Origin: Desulfogranum mediterraneum DSM 13871
Lineage (GTDB): Bacteria; Desulfobacterota; Desulfobulbia; Desulfobulbales; Desulfobulbaceae
Reading direction: 5' to 3'
NCBI RefSeq assembly: GCF_000429965.1
Contig: NZ_AUCW01000004.1
Location: forward strand, 62,001-126,000
Length of the DNA: 64,000 bases
Both the position numbers and the translations under genes were made by a program. The notes under the pieces are model-generated. The model did not search any database. It saw nothing but the letters and a program-made list of their open reading frames with translations, and was not told the origin of the DNA. Of the stretch, positions 28,192 to 36,653 are shown piece by piece. How positions within the stretch are numbered: position 1 is the first letter of the stretch; each line of letters begins with the position of its first letter.

Positions 28192-30825
28192 ATGAACCTC
28201 CTGCTTTACCTTTGTCGCCTGACGCTCCTCCTTGCGGCGATCTCCCTGCTGACCTGTTCTGCTGCGGCTGCCAGGGAGAAGAAGCATATCCTCTATCTCA
28301 ACTCCTATCACCACGGCTATCTCTGGTCCGACGAGCTGCTCCGCGGCGTCCGCTCCGTCCTGACCAAGAGCAGCTACAAGGTGGATCTCCAGATCGAGTA
28401 TATGGATGCCAAGAAGTACAACTACCCCTCCATCACCCGGCAGTTACTGGAGCTTTACCGGGAAAAATTCCAGGATGAGCGCTTTGATGCCGTCATGGTC
28501 TCGGATAACGATGCCCTCAACTTCGCCCTCGATAACCGCGCCAGCCTCTTCCCCGGAGTACCGGTGGTCTTCTGCGGGATCAACGATATCGACTCTGTCG
28601 ATCTCGCCAGCGGCAACATCACCGGCATTGTCGAGTCCTTTGACCTGCTGGCCACCATTGAGGTGGCCCGTCAGCTCCATCCCGGCAAGAATCGGATGAT
28701 CGTGGTCGGTGACCAGTCCACTGCAGGGCGGGCCATCGAACGCCAGATCGTGACCATAGCCGATCGTTATCTCAAGGATTTCCAGGTGGACTTCTGGTTT
28801 CAACTCACCCTGGAGGAAACCCTGAAGCGGGTGGAGGACCTGCCGGCCGACACCTTCCTGTTCTTTGCCCCCTGGTACCAGACCATCGAGGACAAATTTT
28901 ATACCGCCGAGGAGGTGATGGAGTCCATCTACGCCCGCTCCTCGGTCCCCATCTATACCACCTGGGAGTTCCTCCTGGGCCATGGCACCGTGGGGGGACG
29001 GATGCTCTCCGGCTATGCCCACGGTCAAGAGGCCGCAGCCATGACCCTCCGTCTGCTCAAGGGGGAACAGATCGAGCAGATCCCCATCGTGGTCCAGCCA
29101 ACCGGTAGCTATATCTTTGATTACAAGGTGATGCAGCGGCTCAAGATCAAGCAGACCCTGCTGCCCCCCTCTTCCATCATCATCAATACTCCCAGGGCCT
29201 TTTACGAACTCTCCAGAGAACTCTTCTGGACCATCATGATCGGACTGCTGCTCCTCTTCATCGCCCTGGTCTTTCTTACCGTGGCCATGATCGGCAGGCG
29301 CAAGGTGGAGCGTCAGGCCCTGGAGCAGCTCTCCTTTCAGGAGACCCTGATGGATACCATTCCCCAGCTGGTCTCCTGGAAAGACCTCTCCGGCTCGTAT
29401 CTGGGCGCCAACCAGGCCTTTATCGAATTCTTCGGCATCACCAACCTGGAGAGCATGGTGGGCAGGAATACCCGGGATGTGGTCCGGGATACCAACTATG
29501 TGCACTGGTCGGTGAGCGCCGATTCGGCGGTGGTCAACAGGCGGGAGGCCTTTCGCAAGGTCCGGCGGAAAATCATCCGCCAGGATGGCTCCACGGGCTG
29601 GCTTGAGGTCAACAAGGTACCGCTCAAGGATCAGAACAACGGTATCGTCGGCATCCTCAGTACCGCGGAAAACATCACCAAGGAACAGAACCTGGAGAAA
29701 CAACTGCTCCAGTCCCAGAAGATGGAGGCCATCGGCACCATGGCCGGCGGCATTGCCCACGATTTCAACAACATCCTGACCTCGATCATCAACTCCACCG
29801 AGTTGGCCATCGACGATATCGAACCCGACTCCCAGACCGGCAAAGACCTGCAGCGGGTCCTCAAGGCGGCCAGGCGGGGGGCCGGGGTGGTCAAGCAGAT
29901 CCTCTCCTTCAGTCGGCCCTCCCAGGAAAAATTCCGTCCCTCGGACCTCACCGCCATCATCCGGGAGGTGCTCAGTCTGATGGAAGTCTCCCTGCCCTCT
30001 TCCATCAAGGTGGTCACCCGGATCGCGCGAGCCGAGATGTTCGTCCATGCCGACCCCACCCAGATCCATCAGGTGATCCTCAACCTCTGCACCAACGCCT
30101 TTCATGCCCTCCGCGACGGGGGCGGGACCCTGCGGATCACCCTGGACCAGACCATCCTTGAGCAGGAGTCTGCCCTGGGGGTCAACCTGCCACCCGGGAA
30201 ATACCTGACCATCACCGTGGGCGACGATGGCCCGGGCATCCGCCACGAGATCCAGGACAAGATCTTTGACCCCTTCTTTACCAGCAAGGATATCGGCGAG
30301 GGCACGGGCCTGGGCCTGGCCGTGGTCCACGGCATCGTCAAGGCGCACCGGGGGGCCATCCAGGTGGAGAGCGAACCTGGGCAGGGGACCGAGTTCACGG
30401 TCTATCTCCCGGCGGCAGGTGAGCCCGAGGGCCACGGCCAGCAGCAGAAGATCGAATTGGCCTCCGGTTCGCTGAGCGTTCTCTTTGTAGAAGACAACGA
30501 GGACCAGCTCAACAGCGTGCCCCGCATCCTCAGGGAGATGGGTCACCGGGTCCAGGCCGTGGACAACCCGCTCAGCGCCCTGGAGATACTCCGGGATGGC
30601 GAGCTCCCATTTGATCTGCTCATCTCGGATTATGACCTGCCGGACATGAGCGGGATCGAACTGGCCGCAGAACTGGCCCCCCTGCCGGTGTTGCTGGTCT
30701 CTGGCCGGGAGGACGCCGTCCTGGCCGCTCGCAGCTGCGACAACATCATCCAGGTCCTGCTCAAGCCCTATGACCGCCATGAGCTGCAGCAGGTCCTCAC
30801 CATCATATGTTCGGGAGCCAGCTAA
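28192..30825 (+). CDS. Hybrid histidine kinase with periplasmic ABC-substrate-binding-like sensor, PAS and receiver domains
   Basis: Membrane sensor of 877 aa. A signal peptide is followed by a periplasmic domain (about 30-340) like the ABC_sub_bind family, starting HILYLNSYHHGYLWSDELL. One transmembrane helix lies at about 348-368. A PAS domain is at about 385-500. The kinase core has His523 in GGIAHDFNNIL, the NtrB/HisKA type usual for partners of sigma54 regulators. The ATPase has GDDGPGI and GEGTGLGLAVVHGIV. A C-terminal receiver domain has Asp813 (ISDYDLPD). The 3' end abuts the response-regulator gene. The ligand is probably a small organic acid carried by the downstream TRAP and lactate system, but that is inference from position. 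Confidence 0.88.
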   Translation: MNLLLYLCRLTLLLAAISLLTCSAAAAREKKHILYLNSYHHGYLWSDELLRGVRSVLTKSSYKVDLQIEYMDAKKYNYPSITRQLLELYREKFQDERFDAVMVSDNDALNFALDNRASLFPGVPVVFCGINDIDSVDLASGNITGIVESFDLLATIEVARQLHPGKNRMIVVGDQSTAGRAIERQIVTIADRYLKDFQVDFWFQLTLEETLKRVEDLPADTFLFFAPWYQTIEDKFYTAEEVMESIYARSSVPIYTTWEFLLGHGTVGGRMLSGYAHGQEAAAMTLRLLKGEQIEQIPIVVQPTGSYIFDYKVMQRLKIKQTLLPPSSIIINTPRAFYELSRELFWTIMIGLLLLFIALVFLTVAMIGRRKVERQALEQLSFQETLMDTIPQLVSWKDLSGSYLGANQAFIEFFGITNLESMVGRNTRDVVRDTNYVHWSVSADSAVVNRREAFRKVRRKIIRQDGSTGWLEVNKVPLKDQNNGIVGILSTAENITKEQNLEKQLLQSQKMEAIGTMAGGIAHDFNNILTSIINSTELAIDDIEPDSQTGKDLQRVLKAARRGAGVVKQILSFSRPSQEKFRPSDLTAIIREVLSLMEVSLPSSIKVVTRIARAEMFVHADPTQIHQVILNLCTNAFHALRDGGGTLRITLDQTILEQESALGVNLPPGKYLTITVGDDGPGIRHEIQDKIFDPFFTSKDIGEGTGLGLAVVHGIVKAHRGAIQVESEPGQGTEFTVYLPAAGEPEGHGQQQKIELASGSLSVLFVEDNEDQLNSVPRILREMGHRVQAVDNPLSALEILRDGELPFDLLISDYDLPDMSGIELAAELAPLPVLLVSGREDAVLAARSCDNIIQVLLKPYDRHELQQVLTIICSGAS

Positions 30826-30827
30826 CC

Positions 30828-32270
30828 ATGGAACAGATGCTGATCATTGACGACGACCAGGAAACCTGCGAAACCATGAAAAGCCTGATCAACCGGCTGG
30901 GCATGCCCTGTGACATGGCCCATGACCTGGCCACAGGCCTTGAGCTGGTGGAACAGCACAACTACGATGTCCTCTTCCTGGACGTCTGCCTGCCCGACGG
31001 TAACGGCCTCGACCTCCTGCCTGCAATCATGGCCCAGCCTGACCCGCCGGAGGTGATCATCCTCACCGGCAAGGGGGACGCCGATGGCGCCGAACTGGCC
31101 ATCAAGGGCGGGGTCTGGGACTACCTGCTCAAACCTTCCAGTGTCCGCGAAATCCGCCTCACCCTGGATCGGGCCCTGAAGTACCACAAGGAGAAGATAC
31201 ACCGGCTCCACCCGGAACAGCTGAAAACCAACCAGGTGGTGGGCAACAGCCAGGGCATCCGGGCCAGCCTTCAGCAGGCGGCCAAGGGGGCCCGCTCCGA
31301 TGCCAACGTCCTGATTACCGGAGAGACCGGTACGGGCAAGGAACTCTTTGCCACCACCATCCACGCCAACAGCCCCCGGGCCAGGGGCCAGTTCGTGGTG
31401 GTGGACTGCGCCTCACTCACTGAATCCCTGGTGGAATCCACCCTCTTTGGCTACCGCAAGGGGGCCTTTACCGGGGCCAATGCCGATCGACCGGGCCTGA
31501 TCCAGCAGGCAGACGGCGGCACCCTCTTTCTCGATGAGATCGGTGAAATGCCGCTCTCCATGCAAAAGGTCTTTCTCCGCGTCCTCCAGGAACAGCACTA
31601 TCGGCCGGTGGGAGGCGCCAGACAGCAGAGCAGTAACTTCCGACTGATTGTTGCCACCAACAGGGACCTGGGCGCCATGGTCGAACAGGGCGCCTTCCGC
31701 AGCGACCTCCTCTTCCGGATCAAGACCATGCGTATTCACCTGCCGCCCCTGCGCAGCCGGATCGACGATATTGAGGAGCTCTTGAAGATCAGGATGGAAC
31801 ACCTCTGCCAAAAATTCGGTCTTTCTCCCAAGAAGATCGGGGAAGACTTCCTCGACATTCTCAAGCGCTACCACTGGCCGGGCAATGTCCGGGAACTCTA
31901 CAATATCCTGGAACGGGCCATGATCGATGCCGGAGATGAAGAGACCCTCTATGGGGTCCATCTCTCCCGGGAGTTGCGGATCAAGGTGGCCAAGTCCCAG
32001 ATCCGCGAGATGACCGGCAGCGAGGAGTTGAGCTCCACCACGGCTGAAGCGGCGAGCAGCGGCGTCCGAAAAATAGGACAGCAGATCTTTGCAGACATCT
32101 TTGACTCGGCCCTGCCCTCGATCAAGGAGTTCAAGACCACGGCGGAGAAGGTCTACCTGAGCGAGGTGATCCGGCAAAGTGATGGAGATATAGGGAAAAT
32201 CCTGGCCACCTCCAAGCTCTCCAGGTCCCACTTCTATCTGCTCCTCAAGAAAAACAACCTCTCCCTCTGA
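30828..32270 (+). CDS. Sigma54-dependent response regulator (NtrC family)
   Basis: Transcription activator of 480 aa from ATG 30828. The receiver domain has Asp52 in FLDVCLPDG. The AAA+ domain has Walker A GETGTGKE (about 164-171), the sigma54-contacting GAFTGA (about 212-217) and Walker B GGTLFLDEIGEM. The C-terminus is a Fis-type helix-turn-helix (DIGKILATSKLSRSHFYLLL). It is two bases after the kinase stop, so they form one two-component operon. A -24/-12 promoter 350 bp downstream, in front of the TRAP genes, is the obvious target. The layout resembles the LurSR-type control of lactate genes known in Desulfovibrio. Confidence 0.92.
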   Translation: MEQMLIIDDDQETCETMKSLINRLGMPCDMAHDLATGLELVEQHNYDVLFLDVCLPDGNGLDLLPAIMAQPDPPEVIILTGKGDADGAELAIKGGVWDYLLKPSSVREIRLTLDRALKYHKEKIHRLHPEQLKTNQVVGNSQGIRASLQQAAKGARSDANVLITGETGTGKELFATTIHANSPRARGQFVVVDCASLTESLVESTLFGYRKGAFTGANADRPGLIQQADGGTLFLDEIGEMPLSMQKVFLRVLQEQHYRPVGGARQQSSNFRLIVATNRDLGAMVEQGAFRSDLLFRIKTMRIHLPPLRSRIDDIEELLKIRMEHLCQKFGLSPKKIGEDFLDILKRYHWPGNVRELYNILERAMIDAGDEETLYGVHLSRELRIKVAKSQIREMTGSEELSSTTAEAASSGVRKIGQQIFADIFDSALPSIKEFKTTAEKVYLSEVIRQSDGDIGKILATSKLSRSHFYLLLKKNNLSL

Positions 32271-32751
32271 GCAGGACCGGGATGGGACCACCCTTCCCGG
32301 CCCTCGGACTCCTCCTCCGGCCGGCTGCCCCCATTCTTATTTTTAAGACAAGGCCTGTCCTTTTCTCGGCTCCAGGCAAGGGCCGCCTCCCAACCATGCC
32401 CCCTCTCCAATATCCCCTAATTTCAAGATATTAAGCAGGTCGAGGAGCTTATTATAGCCTAAGCAGGCCCTCTCCAAAGAGAGCCCGGCCCCCTTCCCTG
32501 CCGCCCTCCTTCTTTTTTCCAGGACTGTTGACGGCTGCCTGCCCACTGCCCGGAAAAGGTCCAGCGCCCGACAGACAACCCAACACACTGTTTTACCGGC
32601 ATTAACGAGCGCAAACCTGTTCTGGCATGCAAGCTGCTATGAAAGAGTCACGACGGTTGCCCGCCAAGCCTATCCCTTGCCGCCCCCATCAGGTGAGACC
32701 GGGGCCGGCTCTGCGGTCACCATTACCCATCATTCTGTATCGGAGGAGATC
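32271..32751. other. Intergenic region with terminator-like hairpin and sigma54 promoter
   Basis: 481 bp between the response regulator and the TRAP operon. It starts with a hairpin at 32277-32300 (10-bp arms with one mismatch, ACCA loop, no T tract) and contains the sigma54 promoter at 32622-32638. Upstream activator sites for the response regulator would be expected between about 32400 and 32600; I could not define a clear palindrome there. No gene is supported. Confidence 0.55.
32622..32638 (+). promoter_or_regulatory. Sigma54 (-24/-12) promoter of the TRAP-lactate operon
   Basis: CTGGCATGCAAGCTGCT fits YTGGCACGrNNNTTGCW with three mismatches. The invariant GG (32624-32625) and GC (32636-32637) are present at the required 10-bp spacing. 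It lies 114 bp before the dctP start and just downstream of a sigma54-dependent response-regulator gene. Confidence 0.7.
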
Positions 32752-33900
32752 ATGAGGAAGTACTGGTTTACATCGCTGGTTGCTGTTCTGGCCATCATGC
32801 TGTGCGCCGGCCCATCCCTGGCTGCCAAGCGGGCAAAGTTCGGGATCGACGAACGCCATGAAGAAGCCAAACGGGTCAAGTTCAAGCCTTCAACCAAAAA
32901 GATCCGCTGGAAGATGACCATGCCCTGGTCCAAGGGACTCCTGTTCTACGATATGGCGGTCCACTTCTGTGATTCCGTGCGCCTGGCCTCAGCCGGCCGC
33001 CTGGATATCAAACCATTTTCCGCCGGCGAGATCGTGCCTGCCATGCAGACCTTTGACGCCGTATCCAAGGGATCGGTCCAGGCCGGACACGATTGGCCCG
33101 GCTATTGGAAGGGCAAGGATGAGGCCTTTGTCGCCCTGGGAGATGTGCCCTTTGGTCTGGACAGTGAAGGCTACAACATCTGGCTCTACGAGCAGGGTGG
33201 CCTGGAACTGGCCCAGGAACTCTACGGCAACTACAACCTGGTGCCCCTGCCTGCCGGTCAGTCCGGACAGGACATGGGAATCTTCTCCAACAAGAAGGCC
33301 ACCAGGATGGAAGACTTCAAGGGGATGAAGGTGCGCACCGTTGGCTGGTATATGGATATCCTCAACCGGCTGGGCGCCTCTGCCACCCCCATGCCCGGCG
33401 GCGAGGTCTACCTGGCCCTGGAGCGCGGGGTCATCGATGGTGCCGAGTTCTCTGCACCGGCCATGAGCTATCCCATGGGCTTTGACGAGATCACCAAGTA
33501 CTCCATCCAGCCCGGCGTCCATCAGCCTGGTTCCCAGTGTTTTGTCTTCTTCAACAAGGATGCCTGGGATGCCCTGCCCCGGGACCTGCAGGAGATCGTC
33601 AAACTGGCTGCCAAGGAGACCCAGCTCTGGGCCTATAACTGGATGCAGAACCTCAACGCCGAGGCCATGAACAAGCTGGCGGAAAAGGTTGAAATCGTCC
33701 AGATGGACACAGCGACCCTGATCGAGTTCCGCAAGGTTGCCAAGAAGTATGTCGACGAGATCAAGGCCAAGCACCCCAATGCCAAGAAGATCCTCGAGTC
33801 ACAGGAATCCTTTATCAAGGATTTCGAGACCTGGAGAAAGGGACGCTCCAACGTGACCCCCTGGTCCTATGAAACCTATATCTCCGGAACCGTTAACTAG
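32752..33900 (+). CDS. dctP: TRAP transporter solute-binding protein (DctP family)
   Basis: Periplasmic receptor of 382 aa with signal peptide (MRKYWFTSLVAVLAIMLCAG, cleavage near SLAA). The ATG at 32752 follows GGAGGAG. DctP markers include the FKGMKVRT strand and GGEVYLALERGVIDGAEFSAP. The HDWPGYWKGKDEAF and PAMSYPMGFDEITKY regions resemble receptors for 2-oxo or 2-hydroxy monocarboxylates (TakP-like). Downstream membrane subunits and lactate oxidation genes make lactate or a related carboxylate the likely ligand. Probably under the sigma54 promoter at 32622. Confidence 0.88.
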   Translation: MRKYWFTSLVAVLAIMLCAGPSLAAKRAKFGIDERHEEAKRVKFKPSTKKIRWKMTMPWSKGLLFYDMAVHFCDSVRLASAGRLDIKPFSAGEIVPAMQTFDAVSKGSVQAGHDWPGYWKGKDEAFVALGDVPFGLDSEGYNIWLYEQGGLELAQELYGNYNLVPLPAGQSGQDMGIFSNKKATRMEDFKGMKVRTVGWYMDILNRLGASATPMPGGEVYLALERGVIDGAEFSAPAMSYPMGFDEITKYSIQPGVHQPGSQCFVFFNKDAWDALPRDLQEIVKLAAKETQLWAYNWMQNLNAEAMNKLAEKVEIVQMDTATLIEFRKVAKKYVDEIKAKHPNAKKILESQESFIKDFETWRKGRSNVTPWSYETYISGTVN

Positions 33901-33969
33901 GGTACTGACAACCGGGTCAGACCTTACCCGCCCTATCCCCTCGGGGATAGGGCAAGAGGAGTTACTCTC

Positions 33970-34467
33970 ATGGATACACTGATCAGAATCATCGACACCG
34001 TCAACACCACCATAGGACGCTGGAACTCCTACCTGGTTCTCCCTCTGGTCGGTGTGGTCTTCTACGAAGTACTCATGCGCTACGCCTTCAACGCCCCCAC
34101 GGTCTGGGGATTTGAACTCACCGCCTTTATCTACGGCATCCATTTCATGCTTGGCCTGGCCCTCACCGAAAAAGAGGAAGGCCATGTCAAGGTTGAAATC
34201 ATGACCTCGCATTTCAGCAGGAAAGGAAGAGCCATCTTCAATATCATCACCTACTCGCTGTTGTTTGCACCGGTATTTTTCTTCATGGCCTGGGGCGCCA
34301 TCTCCTACGGCTGGACCTCGGCCGCCATGCTGGAGTTGAACTCCACCAGCTGGGCGCCGCCGATCTGGCCCCTGAAAGGCATCATGGGCCTGGGGTTCAC
34401 CATGCTCTTTCTCCAGGGCATCTCCACCCTGCTCAAAAACATCCAGATCCTCAGGGGGGCGGCATGA
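33970..34467 (+). CDS. dctQ: TRAP transporter small membrane subunit (DctQ)
   Basis: 165-aa protein with four predicted membrane helices, the standard DctQ topology. The family motif region GFELTAFIYGIHFMLGLALTEKEEGHVKVEI is present. AGAGGAG precedes the ATG. It connects the binding protein to the DctM channel. It lies 69 bp after dctP and 61 bp before dctM, in the same operon. Confidence 0.9.
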   Translation: MDTLIRIIDTVNTTIGRWNSYLVLPLVGVVFYEVLMRYAFNAPTVWGFELTAFIYGIHFMLGLALTEKEEGHVKVEIMTSHFSRKGRAIFNIITYSLLFAPVFFFMAWGAISYGWTSAAMLELNSTSWAPPIWPLKGIMGLGFTMLFLQGISTLLKNIQILRGAA

Positions 34468-34528
34468 AGCCCCTCCGTACTGACCTGGAACAGGACTCGA
34501 CACTATTGCTCAACAGGGAGAACAACTG

Positions 34529-35884
34529 ATGGATTTCATGAGCCCCGAATTTTTAACCATTGCCATGTTTATCGTCCTGATCGGATTGATAACCCTTGGC
34601 CTGCCCCTGGCCTTTACCCTGGCCGCCGTGGCCACCATCTTCGGCCTGATCGACAACTATGGCGACATCCACGGACTGTTTAACATCTATGCCAACAACT
34701 GCTGGGGGCTGATGAACAACTACACCCTGGTGGCCATTCCCCTGTTCATCCTGATGGCCCAGTTGCTGGACCGTTCCAAGGTGGCGGAAAAGCTCTTTGA
34801 GGCCCTCTACGTGGTCATGGGCAGGGTCAAGGGCGGCCTGGGCTTGGCCGTGGTGGTGGTCTGTACCGTCTTTGCCGCCACCACCGGCATCATCGGCGCC
34901 TCGGTGGTGGCCATGGGACTGCTGGCTGCTCCGGCCCTGTTGAACAAGGGCTACCAGAAAGAGCTGACCACCGGCATCATCTGTTCCGCCGGCACCCTGG
35001 GTATCCTGATCCCCCCTTCCATCATGCTGGTGGTCTACGGCGGCCTCACCGGGATGAAAGAGACCTCGGTGGGCCAGCTCTTTGCCGGCGCCATTATCCC
35101 GGGTCTGCTCCTGGCCTCGCTCTACTTCCTCTACATCTGGATCCGCTGTCTGCTCAATCCGGAGCTGGGCCCCACCATCAGCGATGAAGAGGCGGCAAAG
35201 TATAGCACTGCCCAGAAGTGGTCCATGACCCTGAAGAGCCTCCTGCCCCCCATCGCCCTGATCCTGACCGTGATGGGCACCATCCTGGCCGGGGTGGCCA
35301 CCCCAACCGAGGCCGCAGCCCTTGGTGCGGTGGGTTCCGGTATCCTGGCCCTCTGTAACAGGGCCCTCTCCATCCAAGTGATCAAGGAGTCCTGTGTCGC
35401 CACCCTGCGGATCTCCTGTATGGTGATGATGCTCTTCATCGGCGGCAAATTTTTCAGCACCATCTTTCTCTCCATGGGCGGCGGCGACGTGGTGGCCGAC
35501 CTGCTGGTGGGTGGAGGACTCTCCCCCAACATGGCCCTGGTGGTGATGATGTGCATCATCTTCTTCATGGGGATGTTCATCGACTGGGCAGCCATTCTTC
35601 TGGTCACGGTCCCCATCTTCATGCCCATTGCCATGGAACTGGACTTCAACCCGCTCTGGTTCTCCATGCTGGTCTGTGTCAACCTCCAGACCTCTTTCCT
35701 GACCCCGCCCTTTGGCTATGCCCTGTTCTATCTCCTGGGCGTGGCCCCGGAAGGCGTGCGCATGACCCATATCTACCGGGGCATCCTCCCCTTTGTGGGC
35801 TTGCAGGTCGTGGGCCTCTTTCTGATCTGGTTCTTTCCGGAAATCGTTACCTGGCTGCCGGGAATCTTCTTTGGCAGCGACTAA
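34529..35884 (+). CDS. dctM: TRAP transporter large membrane subunit (DctM)
   Basis: Ion-coupled symporter subunit of 451 aa with about 12 hydrophobic helices. Family signatures include GIIGASVVAMGLLAAPALL, SAGTLGILIPPSIMLVVYG and GVATPTEAAALGAVG. It uses the sodium or proton gradient for import of the solute delivered by DctP. A hairpin (35948-35969) separates it from lutC but has no T tract, so transcription probably continues into the lactate genes. Confidence 0.93.
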   Translation: MDFMSPEFLTIAMFIVLIGLITLGLPLAFTLAAVATIFGLIDNYGDIHGLFNIYANNCWGLMNNYTLVAIPLFILMAQLLDRSKVAEKLFEALYVVMGRVKGGLGLAVVVVCTVFAATTGIIGASVVAMGLLAAPALLNKGYQKELTTGIICSAGTLGILIPPSIMLVVYGGLTGMKETSVGQLFAGAIIPGLLLASLYFLYIWIRCLLNPELGPTISDEEAAKYSTAQKWSMTLKSLLPPIALILTVMGTILAGVATPTEAAALGAVGSGILALCNRALSIQVIKESCVATLRISCMVMMLFIGGKFFSTIFLSMGGGDVVADLLVGGGLSPNMALVVMMCIIFFMGMFIDWAAILLVTVPIFMPIAMELDFNPLWFSMLVCVNLQTSFLTPPFGYALFYLLGVAPEGVRMTHIYRGILPFVGLQVVGLFLIWFFPEIVTWLPGIFFGSD

Positions 35885-35947
35885 GCCCCGGGCTATATTG
35901 GTTGCTAAAGGCAGGTGCCTGCTCTCTAGCCAGCCGAATCGAGGGTT

Positions 35948-35969
35948 TTCCCTCCAGGTCTGGAGGGAA
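35948..35969 (+). other. Hairpin between dctM and lutC
   Basis: TTCCCTCCAG (35948-35957) pairs with CTGGAGGGAA (35960-35969). There is no following T run, so it is more likely an mRNA-processing or stability hairpin setting transporter and enzyme levels than a terminator. Confidence 0.45.
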
Positions 35970-36022
35970 CCAGCTTCCCTGCAGACCCTGTTATCTTAAG
36001 GAATATCTATTGGAGTACAACC

Positions 36023-36649
36023 ATGAAGCAAAGAGACAGACTGTGTGAACAGTTTACCCGCAAGGCAGAGGCGGTCTCCGCAGTGGTGGCCACCGTCAAC
36101 TCGCAAGACCAGGCCCTGGACTATCTGCTGACCCTCTGCGACGCCAAGGAGGCCTGCCGGATCCAGGTCTCAGGATGTGAGCTGCCGCTCTCAGAGGGGG
36201 CCGGCGCCCTCTGCGAGACCAAGCGAGAGAAGATCATCGCTGCCCCGGGACTTGAGCCTGCGCTTAAGGATACCCTGGCCAAACGCTGTGCAGAGCAACA
36301 CTTTTTCTTCCTGGACCGGGAGATGAGAGAGCATGGTGCCGGAGTGGACATCGGCTTCACCTTTGCCCAGGCCGGGATCGCCGAGACCGGCACCCTGGTG
36401 ATCGACAGTTCCAATGAGGATCTGCGCCTGGCCACCATGCTCAGCGAGTACCATGTCTGCGTGCTGCCCAAATCCCAGGTCGTGGCCGACAGCTATGACA
36501 TCGAAGGGCAGCTGAGCCGTCAGATGCAGCAGCCGGGGAACTACACGGCCTTTATCACCGGTGCCAGCCGGACCGCCGATATTGAACGGGTTCTGGCCCT
36601 GGGTGTCCACGGACCCCTGGAGTTACACATCTTACTGTTGGAGGACTAA
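36023..36649 (+). CDS. lutC: LUD-domain protein LutC (LldG), L-lactate dehydrogenase subunit
   Basis: 208-aa LUD-domain protein. The C-terminal core GVDIGFTFAQAGIAETGTLVIDSS, LSEYHVCVLPKSQVV and TGASRTADIE is the LutC/YkgG signature. Together with the following fused Fe-S protein it makes the flavin-independent L-lactate oxidation system (LutABC or LldEFG). The ATG at 36023 has TTGGAG upstream. It is four bases ahead of the next gene. The upstream TRAP transporter probably supplies the substrate. Confidence 0.9.
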   Translation: MKQRDRLCEQFTRKAEAVSAVVATVNSQDQALDYLLTLCDAKEACRIQVSGCELPLSEGAGALCETKREKIIAAPGLEPALKDTLAKRCAEQHFFFLDREMREHGAGVDIGFTFAQAGIAETGTLVIDSSNEDLRLATMLSEYHVCVLPKSQVVADSYDIEGQLSRQMQQPGNYTAFITGASRTADIERVLALGVHGPLELHILLLED

Positions 36650-36653
36650 TATC

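Noticed and set aside
28444-30780. A 778-codon open frame antisense to the sensor kinase
   Set aside because: Same effect of codon bias in GC-rich DNA. The product has no recognisable domain, and the kinase on the plus strand is complete.
32343-32588. An 81-aa minus-strand frame before the TRAP operon
   Set aside because: No family match, no ribosome site, and it lies in the promoter region expected for sigma54 control.
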